From assembly GCF_008369325.1 (NCBI RefSeq), contig NZ_VOBI01000017.1, positions 1-64,000 of the forward strand: a stretch of 64,000 nucleotides of DNA. Reading direction: 5' to 3'. Origin of the DNA: Pseudomonas sp. ANT_H12B (GTDB lineage Bacteria > Pseudomonadota > Gammaproteobacteria > Pseudomonadales > Pseudomonadaceae). Of the stretch, positions 23,809 to 31,660 are shown piece by piece. How positions within the stretch are numbered: the stretch's first letter is position 1; every line of letters starts with the position of its first letter. The notes below the pieces were generated by a model that was not told the DNA's origin, did not search any database, and saw nothing but the letters and a program-made list of their open reading frames with translations. The position numbers were made by a program, and so were the translations under genes.

Positions 23809-25839
23809 TCAGACCCGGAACGCGCTGATCATCTGTTTGAGCTCCACCACCTGAGCTGACAACGCACGACTGGCATCCTCGGTCTGGTGTGCGCCTTCGG
23901 CGGTTCGCTCACCGGCGCGGTTGATCTCGACGATGTTCTGGTCAATGTCGTGCGCCACAGCCGTCTGTTGTTCCACCGCCGCGGCGATCTGCTGGTTCTG
24001 GTCGACGATCATGCCGACTGCGCCGAGGATATTTTCCAGCGCCTGCTGGACCTTTTCCGACTGCCCCACGGTACCGTTGGCCATCTGATGGCTGGTGCCC
24101 ATGGCCTTCACCGCAGCACCGACACCGCTGTGCAGCTTGGCGATCATCTGCTCGATTTCTTCGGTCGATTGCTGGGTACGCTTGGCCAGGGTCCGGACCT
24201 CGTCCGCCACCACCGCGAAACCACGGCCCTGCTCACCGGCCCTCGCGGCTTCGATGGCCGCATTGAGCGCCAGCAGGTTAGTCTGCTCGGCGATGCTCTT
24301 GATCACTTCCAGCACGCGACTGATGGACTGGCTGTCGCTGGCCAGTTGATTAATGACCAACACCGACTGATCGATCTCACTGGCAAGCGCAGCGATGCTG
24401 CCCTGCTGGGACGCCACCAGCCCGCGACCGCTGATGGTCTCGTCGTTGACGCTGTGGGCACTGCTCACCGCTGCGGCGGCACTGCGCGCCACCTCAAGGG
24501 AGGTGGCCGACATCTGGTTCATGGCAGTGGCGACCTGCTCGATCTGCGAGCGCTGCCCCGCCACGGCCTGGTTGCTTTGGGCGGAGACGTTCTGCACCTG
24601 CCCGGCCTGGCGCTCGACCTCGCCGACGGTCTGCCCCACTCGCTCGATCAGGTCATGGATTTTCTTTACGGTGCCGTTGAACACCTCGCCCAATTCGCCC
24701 AGTTCATCACGGCTGTTGGCGCTGAAAGTCTGCGTCATGTCACCCGCCGCCACCTTGTCCATCACCGCGCCAAGGCGCTTGAGGGTGGTGCGGGTCGAGG
24801 CGTAGAAGCCGCCGTAGAGGTAAAAAATCAACACAAACACCACCGACAGCGCCACCGCCTGCAAGACCATATGCGTGCGGTTCTGCTCCAGTCGCTGCTG
24901 CAACTGGGTGCCGAGAAACTTCAGGGTAGCTTCGTTGAGTTGGTAGGTCTGGTCCATCAGACCCGTGACCTGATCGTAAAAGCCCTGCCATGGCGCATCC
25001 AGCGTGTCGGCCATCACTACCTGCTCTTCGAACAGTTCGCTGGCCTTTTTCAACGATGCCTTGCTGCTATCGGCCTGAGCGGCCAGGGTTTCCCGTGCCG
25101 CTTTGCTGGAGCCCAGCGCGTCCTGCAACTTCAGGGCATATTCGGCCTGCAGTTTTTCGATCTGCGCCAGCAACTCATCAAAACGGGTACTCGACGACGA
25201 ATTGAGAAACCCTTGCCCCAGGGAAAAAGAGCCCATCGCCCGCCCGTCGCCCAGAAGCTGGGTCACGGGCGGCGTGACGTTGGTGATGAGTTCGCTGAGC
25301 TGACGCATGTCGCTCTGAGTGTCGCGGCTCAGGCCGGCCTGACTGGCGATGATCTGGCTGAAAATCTGGGCGTTGCCGAGCAACTTGCCGATCATTGCGC
25401 TTTTGCTTTGCAGGGAATTTTCCGCTTGCTGGGCCTTGAAAGCGGCGATCATTTCATCGCGCTTGGCATCGAAAACAGCGATCTGTTCCGGGTCGGTGGT
25501 CATCGCCGTCAGCCCTTGCAACCGGCTCAACACACGTTGCCCCAGGCTGCTGATCTGCGACTCGACATTGCCGGCCTTGCCCGATTGACCGAGCGTGACG
25601 TTGATCTGCACCAGGTTGTTCAGGGTTTCCAGATCGCGCCGTAACATCAGGCTGCTGCCCAACAGGTCGAGACTCTGCAGTTCGACCTGGGTGCCCTGGA
25701 ATTCACGATAGGAATCGCGCACCAGATAGAAGTTGGTCACCAGCATCGGCACAAGGAACAGCACGCTGATCAGGCTGAACTTCATGCCGAAGCTCAGGCG
25801 GTTCATCAGCGCGACGGCGGGATAGAGCAAGCTCTTCAC
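23809..25839 (-). CDS. Methyl-accepting chemotaxis protein
   Basis: This 676-residue transmembrane receptor sends signals to the CheA kinase. It has TM1 near 17-40 (FSLISVLFLVPMLVTNFYL), a large periplasmic or helical sensor part to about 325, TM2 at about 326-346 (LQAVALSVVFVLIFYLYGG), a HAMP domain, and the signalling domain with the conserved hairpin tip EQTNLLALNAAIEAARAGEQ near 525. The sensor part has no domain I can name and is Gln/Ser/Leu rich, so the ligand is unknown. Position beside ampE-ampD matches PA4520 in PAO1. It stands alone with REP elements on both sides. Confidence 0.93.
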   Translation of the reverse strand: MKSLLYPAVALMNRLSFGMKFSLISVLFLVPMLVTNFYLVRDSYREFQGTQVELQSLDLLGSSLMLRRDLETLNNLVQINVTLGQSGKAGNVESQISSLGQRVLSRLQGLTAMTTDPEQIAVFDAKRDEMIAAFKAQQAENSLQSKSAMIGKLLGNAQIFSQIIASQAGLSRDTQSDMRQLSELITNVTPPVTQLLGDGRAMGSFSLGQGFLNSSSSTRFDELLAQIEKLQAEYALKLQDALGSSKAARETLAAQADSSKASLKKASELFEEQVVMADTLDAPWQGFYDQVTGLMDQTYQLNEATLKFLGTQLQQRLEQNRTHMVLQAVALSVVFVLIFYLYGGFYASTRTTLKRLGAVMDKVAAGDMTQTFSANSRDELGELGEVFNGTVKKIHDLIERVGQTVGEVERQAGQVQNVSAQSNQAVAGQRSQIEQVATAMNQMSATSLEVARSAAAAVSSAHSVNDETISGRGLVASQQGSIAALASEIDQSVLVINQLASDSQSISRVLEVIKSIAEQTNLLALNAAIEAARAGEQGRGFAVVADEVRTLAKRTQQSTEEIEQMIAKLHSGVGAAVKAMGTSHQMANGTVGQSEKVQQALENILGAVGMIVDQNQQIAAAVEQQTAVAHDIDQNIVEINRAGERTAEGAHQTEDASRALSAQVVELKQMISAFRV

Positions 25840-25980
25840 TGGAAGTCTCCCTTTGATTTCTTATTTTTATTGGCAGGCGCGGGTCGACAGCAGATAGCCA
25901 CTATTCGGCGCCAGCTCTGTATAACGTAAATCGGCGGGAGGTTTTGTAACTTAAGGTTAACGGCGAGATGCCCGCGACGG

Positions 25981-26106
25981 GTAGCAGCAGCCGAAGGCTG
26001 CGTTCGGCGGCGAAGCAGTCGTTAGCTCAGGCATTGTGGTTTGTCAGGCTCACCGCGCAATCAGGATTTACGACTGCTGCGCAGCTGAACGCAGCCTTCG
26101 GCAGCT
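25981..26106. repeat. REP pair of the GCAGCCGAAGGCTGCG family
   Basis: The left arm (25981-26021) contains GTAGCAGCAGCCGAAGGCTG and the right arm (26071-26106) its inverse, GAACGCAGCCTTCGGCAGCT. Internal CGAAGCAGTCG/CGACTGCTGCG also pair. It fills most of the gap between the chemotaxis gene and ampE. Confidence 0.88.
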
Positions 26107-26136
26107 ACATGAACCGACCGCTGGCTGCTACGAGGG

Positions 26137-26976
26137 TTAGCGCATCAGGACGGTCCACAACGCAAACCCGGCATACCAGAGCACTGCCGCGCGCAGCAAC
26201 AATTCCCAGATCCGGTCGAGGTCGTTGATGCCATCCGGGCCGACCACCGGGGCCGGGATCTCACCGGCCACCAGCCCGACCTTTTCGATCAGCTGAGCAG
26301 CGCTGATGTTCCAATTCAGCAGCTCGTGCACCATTACCCGGCCGACCGCAACAAAGTTGCCGACCAATGCAAAACTCGCCGCCAACAGGCGCACCGGCAC
26401 CCAATCGAACGCATGACGCAGTTGTGCGGCGCGCTCGACCACGGCCGGGTTCTGCCCGTGTTCTTCGGCCAGAGCCAGCAGTCGATAGCTCAGCGCCGCG
26501 ACCGGTCCGAGCAGGAAGTACCAGAAAATCACCGCAAAAAAACTCTGATAAGCCTCCCACAACAGGTGCAGCTCGACCCGTTCGAGCAATTGCTCGCCGC
26601 TGTCGGCGCAGATGTCGACGTCGCGTTTGGCCACATGGGCGGCGGCTTGCAGATCTTCCCGACGCCAGGCATCACGAAACGGCCCGAGACCGGCCAGCAG
26701 ATCGCCACGGCCCAGGCTGTAAATCACCACCAGCAGGTGCACCGGCAACGCCAGCAGACCATAGGCCACCGGGTCCAGCACCAGCAACAGCAAACCCAGC
26801 AGCGCCACCGGCAACAACACCAGCACCACCAAAACCAGCCACGGGCTTTTCGCCAGGCGCGCACTGGATTCAAGCTTGTGCAGCTCGCGGACCCAACCGC
26901 CATCACGTTGGACCCGATGGCGCAGGGCCGAGAACTTCTCGATCCAGACAGCCAACAGCAACACCAGAAAACTCAT
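26137..26976 (-). CDS. ampE: AmpE inner-membrane protein
   Basis: This 279-residue integral membrane protein belongs to the AmpE/CobD-related family (FLVLLLAVWIEKF at the start; SYRLL, AQLRHAFDWVPVRLLA in the centre). It has four or more membrane segments, including LVLVVLVLLPVALLGLLLLVL near 50-70. AmpE is linked to sensing of peptidoglycan damage and beta-lactamase induction, but its biochemical function is unsettled. Its ATG overlaps the ampD stop by four bases, a tightly coupled ampD-ampE operon as in other gammaproteobacteria. Confidence 0.92.
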   Translation of the reverse strand: MSFLVLLLAVWIEKFSALRHRVQRDGGWVRELHKLESSARLAKSPWLVLVVLVLLPVALLGLLLLVLDPVAYGLLALPVHLLVVIYSLGRGDLLAGLGPFRDAWRREDLQAAAHVAKRDVDICADSGEQLLERVELHLLWEAYQSFFAVIFWYFLLGPVAALSYRLLALAEEHGQNPAVVERAAQLRHAFDWVPVRLLAASFALVGNFVAVGRVMVHELLNWNISAAQLIEKVGLVAGEIPAPVVGPDGINDLDRIWELLLRAAVLWYAGFALWTVLMR

Positions 26977-27533
26977 TGTTGTTCCTCTTTTGCCAGAGCG
27001 GCGCGATAGCGGGCCCAGTCGAACGCGGGCCCCGGATCGGTTTTACGTCCGGGTGCGATGTCGCTATGCCCGCAAATGCGCTGTGCGGTGATGGCCTTGA
27101 AAACGTTTTGTAGCTGGAGGGTCAGCGCCGTCAACGCTTGATATTGAGCGTCGGTGAACGGCAGATCATCCGTGCCTTCAAGCTCGATGCCCACGGAAAA
27201 ATCGTTACAGGTTTCGCGCCCTTCAAAACTCGAGACACCGGCGTGCCAGGCACGCTCAAGACAAGAGACAAACTGAGTGACAGTGCCGTCACGCTCTATC
27301 AGAAAATGCGCAGATACCCGCAGGTCAGCAATCCCTTCAAAGTAGGGATGCTCCGTGACATCCAGACGATTCTGGAAAAACTCCTGCACCTTGCCGGTGG
27401 CGAACTGTGCCGGCGGCAGGCTGATGTTGTGGATCACCAGCAGGGAAATTTCGCCCGTGGGGCGCGCATTGAAGTTGGGTGAGTGGCATAAACGCACGCC
27501 CTGACACCAACCACTCGCGGGGTCCAACTGCAT
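26973..27533 (-). CDS. ampD: 1,6-anhydro-N-acetylmuramyl-L-alanine amidase AmpD
   Basis: This 186-residue cytosolic zinc amidase cleaves the anhydromuropeptide-peptide bond during peptidoglycan recycling, and its loss derepresses AmpC in many bacteria. His35 (LLVIHNIS), His156 (ICGHSDIAPGRKTDPG) and Asp166 are the zinc ligands, and Glu117 (SVGIELEG) is catalytic. No signal peptide, in agreement with cytosolic AmpD and unlike the periplasmic AmpDh proteins. First gene of ampD-ampE; the DUF1631 gene lies 64 bases upstream on the same strand and may be co-transcribed. Confidence 0.95.
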   Translation of the reverse strand: MQLDPASGWCQGVRLCHSPNFNARPTGEISLLVIHNISLPPAQFATGKVQEFFQNRLDVTEHPYFEGIADLRVSAHFLIERDGTVTQFVSCLERAWHAGVSSFEGRETCNDFSVGIELEGTDDLPFTDAQYQALTALTLQLQNVFKAITAQRICGHSDIAPGRKTDPGPAFDWARYRAALAKEEQQ

Positions 27534-27597
27534 ACAGGTTCCTTCGACGACGACTGTGTTGGTGCCCAGTATGCCGCGATAGACCCTCGGGGCGCGA

Positions 27598-29802
27598 TCA
27601 CTTGCCGTGATTGAGACGCCGCAGGTTGTCGATCACCGACTCCAGGGCCCGGTCGAACAACAACGTGTTATCGAGGGTGCGCACCGCACCACTGCGCAAT
27701 TCCAGGGCCAGCCCGGTGCGGCTTCGTTCAAGCACTTTCATCCCGGTGCGGTCGACGAAAATGTATTTGCCGGTGGCTTCAATGATCGCCGCCAGTTTGC
27801 AGCGCAAAGTATTTTCCTCGTCTTCCTGAAACTCGACCCAGCAACCCGGGCGCAGCTGATCGACTTGAAGCAGACACGCTTCATCGGCAGGCAAACGAAC
27901 AGAGGTCGTCTCGACCGGCCCTTCGTCGGCAGTGCGCAGAATGATTTCTTCCAAAACTTCGACCATCATCGGCGCATCGCCAGGCTGTTCATTTTTCTGC
28001 CCCGCACGCTCGAACAACTGAACGTGCAGGGCCTCCAGCTCACTGAAGAACTCGCTGGTGGCGAACGGATCGAATGCCGAACTGCTCAACCCGTCGCGCA
28101 AGGACTTGAGCAACCCCGGAACCAGTGCCAATAAACGCAGACTGGCGTCGGGTTCGTCGTGACGCTGCACACTCCAGATCAATTGCTCCATGGTCTGCAC
28201 ATCGGCGTGCCACTCGGCCGACTGATCGCCGTGCTTCAAACACGTCAGCAGCAGCACTTTGCTCCAGGCGTCCTGGACAAACACCACGACCCCTTGCGGC
28301 AGCAGTTTGCCCAGCAACGCCTGGTTCAGTACCTGCTCAACGCGCTGACGAGCCAGTTCGGTCCGGGCGCGCCCCTCCTCGGCATCACGGGTACGCTGCT
28401 CCAGCAGGTCGCTGCGACGACGCTCGTCGCTGGTGAATGCGAGAAAATCCGCCAACAGTTCGGAAAAGATCGCCGGGTCATCGACAAAGTCGTTCAACAA
28501 GCGCTGCACAACCTGCTCGATGCGCAGGTACAGACTGTCACGCTCATGGTCATCGCACTCGCCCCACCCCATGGCAGCGGTGGCGATTTCGTTGAGCAGC
28601 CGTCGGGCCGGATGGGTGCTACGGCTGAAGAAGCTCTTGTCGAGAACCGCCACTTTCAGCATCGGGATCTGCAATCGACCGATTAATGCCTTGAGTGAAT
28701 CCGGCAGGTTACGGTCATCGAGAATGCATTCGAAGAGCATGGCGATCAGATTGATCACGTCTTCGTCAGCCACCCCGACCACGCGCGACTTGCCGCTTTT
28801 GACGCTGACGCGGGTCAGCAGTTGTTCGAGCTGGTTTCGCAGGTCGAAGTCGTCTTGAGCCTGCGGCGCCGGCACATATTGCTGCAAGTGCGAGAGCAGG
28901 CGCATCAGGTCGCGCGTGGATATCGGTTGAGTTTGGGCACTGATTTCCAACGTCGGCGCAACACTGCCGCGAACGTGCAACAGCAGTTCCTGCAACGCGG
29001 CGAAGACTTCTTGCACGTTGTCGTCGATCTGCACGCCGTTGGCGCGAGTGTCAGCCTCGGTAGTTTCGGCACGGACACTGGCGGCCGCATGATCGGAAGC
29101 CCGGCGTGCGGGGGCGGGCTTGAGATCGGGCAGCACGCCCGAGGCGATCAGCAGTTGGTTGGCTTCGGCGTAGAGTTGATCGGCGTCGCTGAGTACGTAG
29201 CGTTCGAACAGTTTGAGGATGATCAACTTGACCTTGATCTCTACGCCCAGGTTGCGTCCCGCCTGCAAGAAGTACTCGCAGAGCAGCGCCGGTCCCACGG
29301 GGTTGTGTTGATCGACCAGCTCCCTGCCCAGCAGCGCGCTGAGTCGTGCCGTCAGTTGACCGAGCGCGAAACCGTCGCGGCTCAACACTTTGCTGACCAT
29401 GGCGTCCACCGCCACGTTGCGTTCCAGATCGTCATTGGGCTGCGGCGCCGAAGCGTCGAAGGCCTGGGGCAAGGCCGCTTGTGTGACGTCGTATTGGGTG
29501 AGGCTGACAAAAGCCTCAAAGAATTGCTCGAGAAAAACCCGTTCGATGCTTTTGCGTTTGAGGCGCAAGTCGCGCATGGCTTCGAAGAAGATGTTTTGTT
29601 CAACGTCGTTACGGGCCCGATCGGCCATTTCGAACAGAGTGTCGTCGGCGTTATCAAACAGTTCCTGCAAACCCTGCCTGAGTTGCTGAGCGACCTTGTC
29701 GCGAACCTGAAGCAGAATCACCGGCAAGCGGGCGAGCGGCGAGTGAGTTGCCTGGTCGGTAGACGCCTTGTGCAAAGGCACTACATTCCCGTCGTTGTGC
29801 AT
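27598..29802 (-). CDS. DUF1631 family protein
   Basis: This 734-residue protein belongs to DUF1631, a proteobacterial family of unknown function found next to nadC or ampD in Pseudomonas (PA4523 in PAO1 by position). It is cytosolic and mostly helical; a C-terminal PilZ-like beta segment (GCWVEFQEDEENTLRCKLAAI, FVDRTGMKVLERSR near 640-700) is plausible, which would suggest a nucleotide link. The upstream frame runs on to 29952, but ATG 29802 is chosen because AGGAGG precedes it by 5 bases and the sequence there becomes the usual MHNDGNVVPLHK. It runs towards ampD and is divergent from nadC. Confidence 0.85.
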   Translation of the reverse strand: MHNDGNVVPLHKASTDQATHSPLARLPVILLQVRDKVAQQLRQGLQELFDNADDTLFEMADRARNDVEQNIFFEAMRDLRLKRKSIERVFLEQFFEAFVSLTQYDVTQAALPQAFDASAPQPNDDLERNVAVDAMVSKVLSRDGFALGQLTARLSALLGRELVDQHNPVGPALLCEYFLQAGRNLGVEIKVKLIILKLFERYVLSDADQLYAEANQLLIASGVLPDLKPAPARRASDHAAASVRAETTEADTRANGVQIDDNVQEVFAALQELLLHVRGSVAPTLEISAQTQPISTRDLMRLLSHLQQYVPAPQAQDDFDLRNQLEQLLTRVSVKSGKSRVVGVADEDVINLIAMLFECILDDRNLPDSLKALIGRLQIPMLKVAVLDKSFFSRSTHPARRLLNEIATAAMGWGECDDHERDSLYLRIEQVVQRLLNDFVDDPAIFSELLADFLAFTSDERRRSDLLEQRTRDAEEGRARTELARQRVEQVLNQALLGKLLPQGVVVFVQDAWSKVLLLTCLKHGDQSAEWHADVQTMEQLIWSVQRHDEPDASLRLLALVPGLLKSLRDGLSSSAFDPFATSEFFSELEALHVQLFERAGQKNEQPGDAPMMVEVLEEIILRTADEGPVETTSVRLPADEACLLQVDQLRPGCWVEFQEDEENTLRCKLAAIIEATGKYIFVDRTGMKVLERSRTGLALELRSGAVRTLDNTLLFDRALESVIDNLRRLNHGK

Positions 29803-29871
29803 CCAGCCTCCTGAAACGGTGAGTCTTCGGTTCGGTAAGAAAGATCGAATGCGCAAGCCAAAAAGCAATCG

Positions 29872-29892
29872 CGTCAAAGTCATGACGTCAAA
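29872..29892. promoter_or_regulatory. Direct repeat of TTTGACG (minus strand) in the DUF1631-nadC gap
   Basis: CGTCAAA occurs at 29872-29878 and 29886-29892, 14 bases apart, within the 304-base gap between the DUF1631 gene and nadC. On the minus strand the copies read TTTGACG, so they could be -35 elements or a regulator site. I see no matching -10 at the right distance. No small gene is visible elsewhere in the gap. Confidence 0.25.
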
Positions 29893-30049
29893 TGCAAGGC
29901 GGATTATCTTGCAAAAAGTAACCCCCGCACCAGCAGACTCTGCGCTTTCCATTCAAATAGACGTTTCTAAGAGACCCATGCTGAGTGTCGATTGCTCCAG
30001 CGAATCGACCAAATGCAGGTTTCGCAGCGATGGAAAGGTCTCTGATGCC

Positions 30050-30079
30050 TTGGGTTGCCCCGCGCCATGGCCCTATAAT
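30050..30079 (+). promoter_or_regulatory. Sigma-70 promoter of nadC
   Basis: TTGGGT (30050-30055) and a perfect TATAAT (30074-30079) are 18 bases apart. The start codon is 28 bases after the -10 box and a GGAG site (30097-30100) precedes it. Confidence 0.7.
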
Positions 30080-30106
30080 CGGGCCACTTTGTTTGTGGAG
30101 TCCGTT

Positions 30107-30955
30107 ATGCCGAATCTACGTCTCGCCGATTTGACCGCCGAAATCGAAGCCAACGTGCGCCGCGCGTTACTCGAAGACATCGGCAGCGGCGACATCACCG
30201 CACAGCTGATCCCGGCCGAACGCCTGGCCAAAGCCACCATCATCACCCGCGACGCCGCCGTCATCAGCGGCACAGCCTGGGTGGATGCAGTGTTTCGGCA
30301 GCTGGACCCGCGAGTTGCGGTGCACTGGCAAGTGCGCGATGGCGAACGGGTGAAACCTAATCAGGTACTGTTTCACCTCGAAGGCCCGGCTCGCTCGCTG
30401 TTGAGCGGCGAACGCTGTGCGCTGAATTTCCTGCAATTGCTCTCTGGGGTGGCCACTCGCGCGCAGTATCTGGCGGATTTCGTTGCCAAGACTCAGGTGA
30501 AGTTGCTCGACACCCGCAAAACCCTGCCGGGGCTGCGCTTGGCCCAGAAGTACGCCGTTACCTGCGGCGGTTGCCACAACCACCGCATCGGCTTATATGA
30601 CGCCTTCCTGATCAAGGAAAACCATATCGCGGCCTGCGGTGGCATCCCTGAAGCGATCAAGGCTGCGCACAAGATTGCCCCGGGCAAACCGGTGGAGATC
30701 GAAGTGGAAAGCCTGGCAGAGCTGAAAGAGGCCCTGGCGGCCGGTGCCGATATCATCATGCTCGATGAACTGAGCCTGGAGGACATGCGTGAAGCGGTGC
30801 GCCTGAACGACGGCAAGGCAAAACTGGAGGCCAGCGGCGGTATCAACGAAAGCACGTTGCTGCCGATTGCCGAAACCGGGGTGGACTACATTTCGATCGG
30901 TGCGATGACCAAGGATGTGAAGGCAGTGGATCTGTCGATGCGCCTGAGCCTTTGA
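30107..30955 (+). CDS. nadC: Nicotinate-nucleotide pyrophosphorylase (quinolinate phosphoribosyltransferase)
   Basis: This 282-residue enzyme converts quinolinate and PRPP to nicotinate mononucleotide in de novo NAD synthesis. Recognisable motifs are LLEDIGSGDITAQLIPA at the start, ALNFLQLLSGVATRAQYLADF, LLDTRKTLPGLRLAQKYAV with catalytic Lys, GGCHNHRIGLYDAFLIKENH, and EVEVESLAEL followed by DIIMLDELS. Length is that of the family. ATG 30107 was chosen over a longer upstream frame because of the -10 box, GGAG and the conserved N-terminus. Monocistronic, with a terminator directly after. Confidence 0.96.
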   Translation: MPNLRLADLTAEIEANVRRALLEDIGSGDITAQLIPAERLAKATIITRDAAVISGTAWVDAVFRQLDPRVAVHWQVRDGERVKPNQVLFHLEGPARSLLSGERCALNFLQLLSGVATRAQYLADFVAKTQVKLLDTRKTLPGLRLAQKYAVTCGGCHNHRIGLYDAFLIKENHIAACGGIPEAIKAAHKIAPGKPVEIEVESLAELKEALAAGADIIMLDELSLEDMREAVRLNDGKAKLEASGGINESTLLPIAETGVDYISIGAMTKDVKAVDLSMRLSL

Positions 30956-30972
30956 TCGTGCTTCGTTGAATG

Positions 30973-31005
30973 AAAAACGCCAGCCTCACGAAGGCTGGCG
31001 TTTTT
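30973..31005. terminator. Bidirectional terminator between nadC and DUF6388 gene
   Basis: AAAAACGCCAGCCT (30973-30986) and AGGCTGGCGTTTTT (30992-31005) pair around a 5-base loop. T-runs on both strands serve nadC (+) and the convergent minus-strand gene that ends at 31007. Confidence 0.95.
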
Positions 31006-31006
31006 A

Positions 31007-31312
31007 TCAGACTACCAGATTATTCATCTCGCAGTACTCTTCCCACTCGACGCCCAACACCTCGGCAGCCTCCTTGTGCAGAACAAGGCGCGCAGCCTCG
31101 AACTCTTCAGGGGTTGAGGTGTACTTGAGCGACAGCTCCCACGGCTGCAAGCCCTGAGACTCTGCCTCATCCTCGAATGCCCACTGGATCTGGTCTTTTT
31201 GATCGTCGGCGGGCAAGTCCTTGATCTCTTCGGCTAGCTGGGGCGACTCCAGCAAATACTTCTTCAGCGCTTCTGCGTGTCTGGCTTCTTGGGTCAATTC
31301 TTTAACGGTCAT
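31007..31312 (-). CDS. DUF6388 family small protein
   Basis: This 101-residue acidic cytosolic protein has a pattern I associate with the Pseudomonas family DUF6388: many Glu/Leu, LTQEARHAEALKKYLLE at the start, IQWAFEDEAESQGLQPWELSL in the centre, and EEYCEMN near the end. Predicted as two or three helices. No enzymatic motif. A single-gene unit between the nadC terminator and tRNA-Thr. Function unknown. Confidence 0.8.
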   Translation of the reverse strand: MTVKELTQEARHAEALKKYLLESPQLAEEIKDLPADDQKDQIQWAFEDEAESQGLQPWELSLKYTSTPEEFEAARLVLHKEAAEVLGVEWEEYCEMNNLVV

Positions 31313-31448
31313 GGCGTTCTCTTTGATCTGGGGAATGGAAGATGGATCTGGATCATCAAGGATCTCTCTGACGCAAAAAACCGTTTGAAGCCCGGTTTAT
31401 CTGGCCTTCAGAACCATTCGGGATCATTTGAAAACAACGTGTCGCTCG

Positions 31449-31521
31449 TGCCCGAGACAGGAATCGAACCTGCGACCTTCGCGTTACGAGTGCGCTGCTC
31501 TACCGACTGAGCTACACGGGC
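31449..31521 (-). tRNA. tRNA-Thr (anticodon CGT)
   Basis: The minus strand reads GCCCGTGTAGCTCAGTCGGT and folds into a cloverleaf with the loop CTCGTAA, so the anticodon is CGT, decoding ACG (Thr). T-arm GCAGG-TTCGATT-CCTGT is standard. The 3' CCA is not encoded (CGA follows the discriminator A). Acceptor pair 6-67 is T-T, and anticodon-stem pairs 27-43 (G-A) and 31-39 (A-C) are mismatched; position 27-43 is also mismatched in E. coli tRNA-Thr(CGT) as I recall. Confidence 0.9.
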
Positions 31522-31590
31522 AGTGGGCTAAACCTAGCACTGACTTTAGGGTCAGGCAACTTCATGACTCGTCTCATTTTTTCGCAGACA

Positions 31591-31628
31591 AAAAAATGCC
31601 CCGCAGCTTTCACTGCGGGGCATTTTTT
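31591..31628. terminator. Bidirectional terminator after pnp
   Basis: AAAAAATGCCCCGCAG (31591-31606) and CTGCGGGGCATTTTTT (31613-31628) form a 16-bp stem with loop CTTTCA. On the minus strand it ends the pnp transcript, 33 bases after the stop. Confidence 0.95.
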
Positions 31629-31660
31629 ATAACGTTGAAGCAGTCAGGCGCGGGGAGTGA

